Shown here: in pieces, positions 23,923 through 25,962 of the stretch
Position numbering within the stretch: position 1 is the first letter of the stretch
Layout of the letters: every line of letters begins with the position of its first letter
Source of the DNA: Pelomonas sp046294815
GTDB lineage: Bacteria; Pseudomonadota; Gammaproteobacteria; Burkholderiales; Burkholderiaceae_C
Direction: 5' to 3'
NCBI GenBank assembly: GCA_046294815.1
Contig: JBKBOJ010000047.1
Location: forward strand, 1-25,962
Length of the DNA stretch: 25,962 nt
Made by a program: the position numbers and the translations under genes
The notes under the pieces: generated by a model
What the model was told of the DNA's origin: nothing
Databases searched by the model: none
Seen by the model: the letters and a program-made list of their open reading frames with translations, nothing else

Positions 23923-24822
23923 ATGACTTCCTACGACATCCAAGCGTTCGGCTCGCATCGCTGCCTGCTGGGCGAATCGCCGCTCTGGCATCCCGACGAG
24001 CAGCAGCTCTACTGCGTCGACATTCCTGGCCGCCAGGTGCTGCGCTGGCGCGCCGGCGCCGACGCGCCCGATGTGTTCCCTCAGGATGCCGAGCCCGGCT
24101 GCATCGCGGCGCGCGAGGGCGGCGGCCTGGTGGTGGCGCGCCGCGACGGCCTGTGGGCGCTGGACACCGCCAGCGGGCGGCTGCAGCAGCTGTCGGGTCC
24201 GCCCTACGATCCGGCGCGGCAGCGCTACAACGACGGCAAGCCCGACGCAGCCGGGCGCTTCTGGATCGGTGCACTGAGCGATGCCCGCGAGCCGGAGGCG
24301 GCGCTCTACCGCATCTGCGCCGCCGGTGCCGAGGCGCAGCTGGGCGGCATCGCCACGTCCAACGGCCTGGCGTGGAGCCCGGACGGCCGCTGGCTCTACC
24401 GCAGCGACACCAAGGCGCATGTGATCTGGCGCCATGCCTTCGACGTGGGCAGCGGCACGCTGGGCGCGGCCCAGGAGTTCGCCCGCTTCACGCCGCGCGC
24501 GACGGATCAGCCGCTGTCGAGCTACGGCGGTCGGCCCGACGGCGCGGCGGTGGATGCCACTGGCGCCTACTGGGTGGCCATGTTCGAAGGAGGGCGACTG
24601 CTGCGTTATGCCCCGACCGGCGAACTGCTGGAGGACATCGCGCTGCCGGTGCGCTGCCCCACCATGCCTTGCTTCGGCGGGGCGGACCTGCGCACGCTGT
24701 TCGTCACGACGGCCCGTGACAAGCGGCCGGCCGACGAGCTGGCGCAGGAGCCCTGGGCGGGCGCCGTGCTGACGCTGCGCGTCGACGTGCCAGGCCTGCC
24801 GGCCCACCGCTGCAGGCTTTAG
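23923..24822 (+). CDS. SMP-30/gluconolactonase family protein
   Basis: A 299-residue six-bladed beta-propeller lactonase. The metal-site residues are in place: Glu in LLGESPLWHP (residue about 18), Asn in RYNDGKPDAAGRFWIG, Asn in SNGLAWSPDG and Asp in GRPDGAAVDATG. The family opens sugar lactones (for example in non-phosphorylated pentose or uronate pathways). The sequence is full length for the family (about 290-300). TAGAGT at 23911-23916 lies 6 nt before the ATG. No sugar dehydrogenase or dehydratase is adjacent, so the substrate is open. Confidence 0.9.
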   Translation: MTSYDIQAFGSHRCLLGESPLWHPDEQQLYCVDIPGRQVLRWRAGADAPDVFPQDAEPGCIAAREGGGLVVARRDGLWALDTASGRLQQLSGPPYDPARQRYNDGKPDAAGRFWIGALSDAREPEAALYRICAAGAEAQLGGIATSNGLAWSPDGRWLYRSDTKAHVIWRHAFDVGSGTLGAAQEFARFTPRATDQPLSSYGGRPDGAAVDATGAYWVAMFEGGRLLRYAPTGELLEDIALPVRCPTMPCFGGADLRTLFVTTARDKRPADELAQEPWAGAVLTLRVDVPGLPAHRCRL

Positions 24823-24856
24823 GCGCCAGACCCGGCGCCGCCCCGCGTGGACGGGG
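24822..24856 (+). terminator. Tandem hairpins after the SMP-30 gene
   Basis: GGCGCC (24822-24827) pairs with GGCGCC (24834-24839) around loop AGACCC, and CCCCG (24841-24845) pairs with CGGGG (24852-24856). They sit at and after the stop codon. No T-tract follows directly (a T6 run starts at 24881), so termination is likely by placement but not shown. Confidence 0.35.
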
Positions 24857-24884
24857 GAGGGCAAGCGGTTGGCCGGGTGCTTTT

Positions 24885-24912
24885 TTGGAAAGTACGGGTT
24901 TCCACATATACT
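24885..24912 (+). promoter_or_regulatory. Sigma-70-type promoter of the atp operon
   Basis: TTGGAA (24885-24890) and TATACT (24907-24912) are separated by 16 bp, both close to consensus, and are the clearest promoter in the window. They lie 58 bp before the atpI ATG, after the SMP-30 gene. An inverted repeat GGAAA (24887-24891)/TTTCC (24899-24903) spans the spacer and could be an operator. Confidence 0.7.
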
Positions 24913-24970
24913 CCCGTGGTTTTGCCGGCCGGCATCCGTGTCGGCGCCCAATCGTCCCGTCAACGTCGAC

Positions 24971-25474
24971 ATGACTGCCACTCCCGAGGTCCGTCCTGCC
25001 GGCGACTCCGTTGACAAATGGGGTGACGAAGCGCCCGACTCCGTGCCCGCGCCGCCCTGGACCGCCCAGCAGGTGCAAGCCTTGGTGGCGCGCGACAAGC
25101 CCCTCTCGCCTTGGCGGGTGGTGGCCCTTCAGGCGGTGGTCGGCGGCTTGTTGGCGCTGGTGTGGTGGCTGTTCGGCACCGCGCCTGCGCAGCAGGTGCG
25201 CTCCACGGTCTGGGGCGCGGCTGCGGTGGTGCTGCCCCATGCGCTCATGGCCTGGGGCTTGCGTCGCCCGGCCGTCCAGGCCCAGGCGGCGTTCCTGTCG
25301 TTCCTCGCGTGGGAACTGATCAAAGTGGGCCTCGCGGTTGCCATCCTGGTGGCGGCGGCGTGGCTGGTGCGGGATCTGAGCTGGCCGGCCCTGCTGGTGG
25401 CGCTGATTGCGTGCCTGAAGGTACATCTGGGGGCCTGGTGGTGGTTGAGCCGGGCCGTTCGAAGAACGAATTGA
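24971..25474 (+). CDS. atpI: ATP synthase subunit I (AtpI)
   Basis: A 167-residue inner-membrane protein. An N-terminal hydrophilic part of about 60 residues is followed by four hydrophobic segments (VVALQAVVGGLLALVWWLFG, STVWGAAAVVLPHALMAWGL, FLSFLAWELIKVGLAVAILV, LSWPALLVALIACLK). That layout and the place directly before atpB identify AtpI, which helps assemble the c-ring and is not part of the finished enzyme. The ATG at 24971 is chosen because the earlier ATG at 24869 would lie upstream of the promoter. atpB starts 13 bp after the stop. Confidence 0.92.
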   Translation: MTATPEVRPAGDSVDKWGDEAPDSVPAPPWTAQQVQALVARDKPLSPWRVVALQAVVGGLLALVWWLFGTAPAQQVRSTVWGAAAVVLPHALMAWGLRRPAVQAQAAFLSFLAWELIKVGLAVAILVAAAWLVRDLSWPALLVALIACLKVHLGAWWWLSRAVRRTN

Positions 25475-25487
25475 GTCACTAAAGACG

Positions 25488-25962
25488 ATGAGCAGCGAAC
25501 AGCACGCGCCCAGCGCCGGTGAATACATCACCCACCACCTGCAGCACCTGCAGAAGAACTTTGCGTTCGAGAGCGTGAAGCAGAAGGACATCGTCGACTT
25601 CGGCCTCTACAACCTCGACTCGCTGGTGTTCGCCACGGTGCTGGGTTTCCTGGGTGTGTTCCTGCTGTGGCTCGGTGTGCGCAAGGCGACGTCGGGTGTG
25701 CCTGGGCGCTTTCAGGCTGCCGTCGAGATCCTGTTCGAGATGGTGGACAACCAGGCCAAGAGCGTCATCGACAACCCGAAGAGCCGCGCCTTCGTCGCCC
25801 CCCTGGCGCTGACCGTGTTCGTCTGGATCTTCCTGATGAACTTCATGGACATGCTGCCGGTGGACTTCCTGCCGCAGATCTGGCACACGGCCGGCCCGGC
25901 CCTGGGCTTCAAGGACTACCTGCGCGTCGTGCCGACGGCGGACCTGTCCACGACGCTGGGCA
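25488..25962 (+). CDS. atpB: ATP synthase F0 subunit a (AtpB), partial
   Basis: The gene begins at ATG 25488 and runs off the window's right edge after 158 codons. The product begins MSSEQHAPSAGEYITHHLQH, then the membrane segments LVFATVLGFLGVFLLWLGVR and LTVFVWIFLMNFMDMLPVDF, the latter typical of subunit a in betaproteobacteria. Subunit a forms the proton channel of F0; its essential arginine lies beyond the window. No other gene of the operon is visible. Confidence 0.96.
   Translation, partial: MSSEQHAPSAGEYITHHLQHLQKNFAFESVKQKDIVDFGLYNLDSLVFATVLGFLGVFLLWLGVRKATSGVPGRFQAAVEILFEMVDNQAKSVIDNPKSRAFVAPLALTVFVWIFLMNFMDMLPVDFLPQIWHTAGPALGFKDYLRVVPTADLSTTLG

Overview
The window comes from a GC-rich betaproteobacterial chromosome, most like the Burkholderiales (Rubrivivax/Leptothrix/Roseateles type). 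This rests on coding style, on families such as DUF2917, DUF6916 and DUF885, on the atpI-atpB gene order and on the tRNA-Phe sequence. I name no species, because the assignment is by recognition and not by search.

Positions 1-3603 are the right-hand end of an integrative element. A minus-strand operon reads tyrosine integrase, a 34-residue small ORF, a 330-residue unknown protein, an 81-residue excisionase-like DNA-binding protein and a 145-residue winged-helix protein. The last of these runs into imperfect direct repeats at the left edge that resemble IS21-family ends. The element stops at a displaced 3' half of a tRNA-Phe(GAA) gene (3558-3603), the attachment site, followed by the tRNA's original terminator.

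Positions 3640-4243 hold no confident gene. The plus strand then carries chromosomal genes: kup (K+ uptake), a BenE-family transporter, gshB (glutathione synthetase) coupled to a Tat-exported DUF885 peptidase-like protein, a small secreted protein coupled to a FUSC-family membrane protein, and a Uup-type ABC-F ATPase coupled to a small membrane protein.

Positions 15049-18321 are on the minus strand: a response regulator with an SH3-like tail, a Tat-signal DUF6916 protein, a chimeric gene joining a phage-tail-collar (MdpB-like) protein to the C-terminal half of a GNAT acetyltransferase, a long palindrome, and a MocR-type regulator. The MocR gene is divergent from a tightly packed plus-strand operon: EamA exporter, DUF2917, YgeA-like racemase, PLP aminotransferase, an 80-residue unknown, a PhzF-like enzyme and an AlaX-like alanyl-tRNA editing protein. 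I infer an amino-acid handling role, possibly for D- or non-standard amino acids. A GNAT acetyltransferase and an SMP-30-type lactonase follow.

The window ends in the start of the ATP synthase operon (promoter, atpI, partial atpB). The best candidates for something undescribed are the MocR/EamA/racemase/aminotransferase/PhzF/AlaX operon with its unrecognised 80-residue gene, the MdpB-GNAT chimera, and the 34-residue ORF locked between the integrase and its downstream gene.
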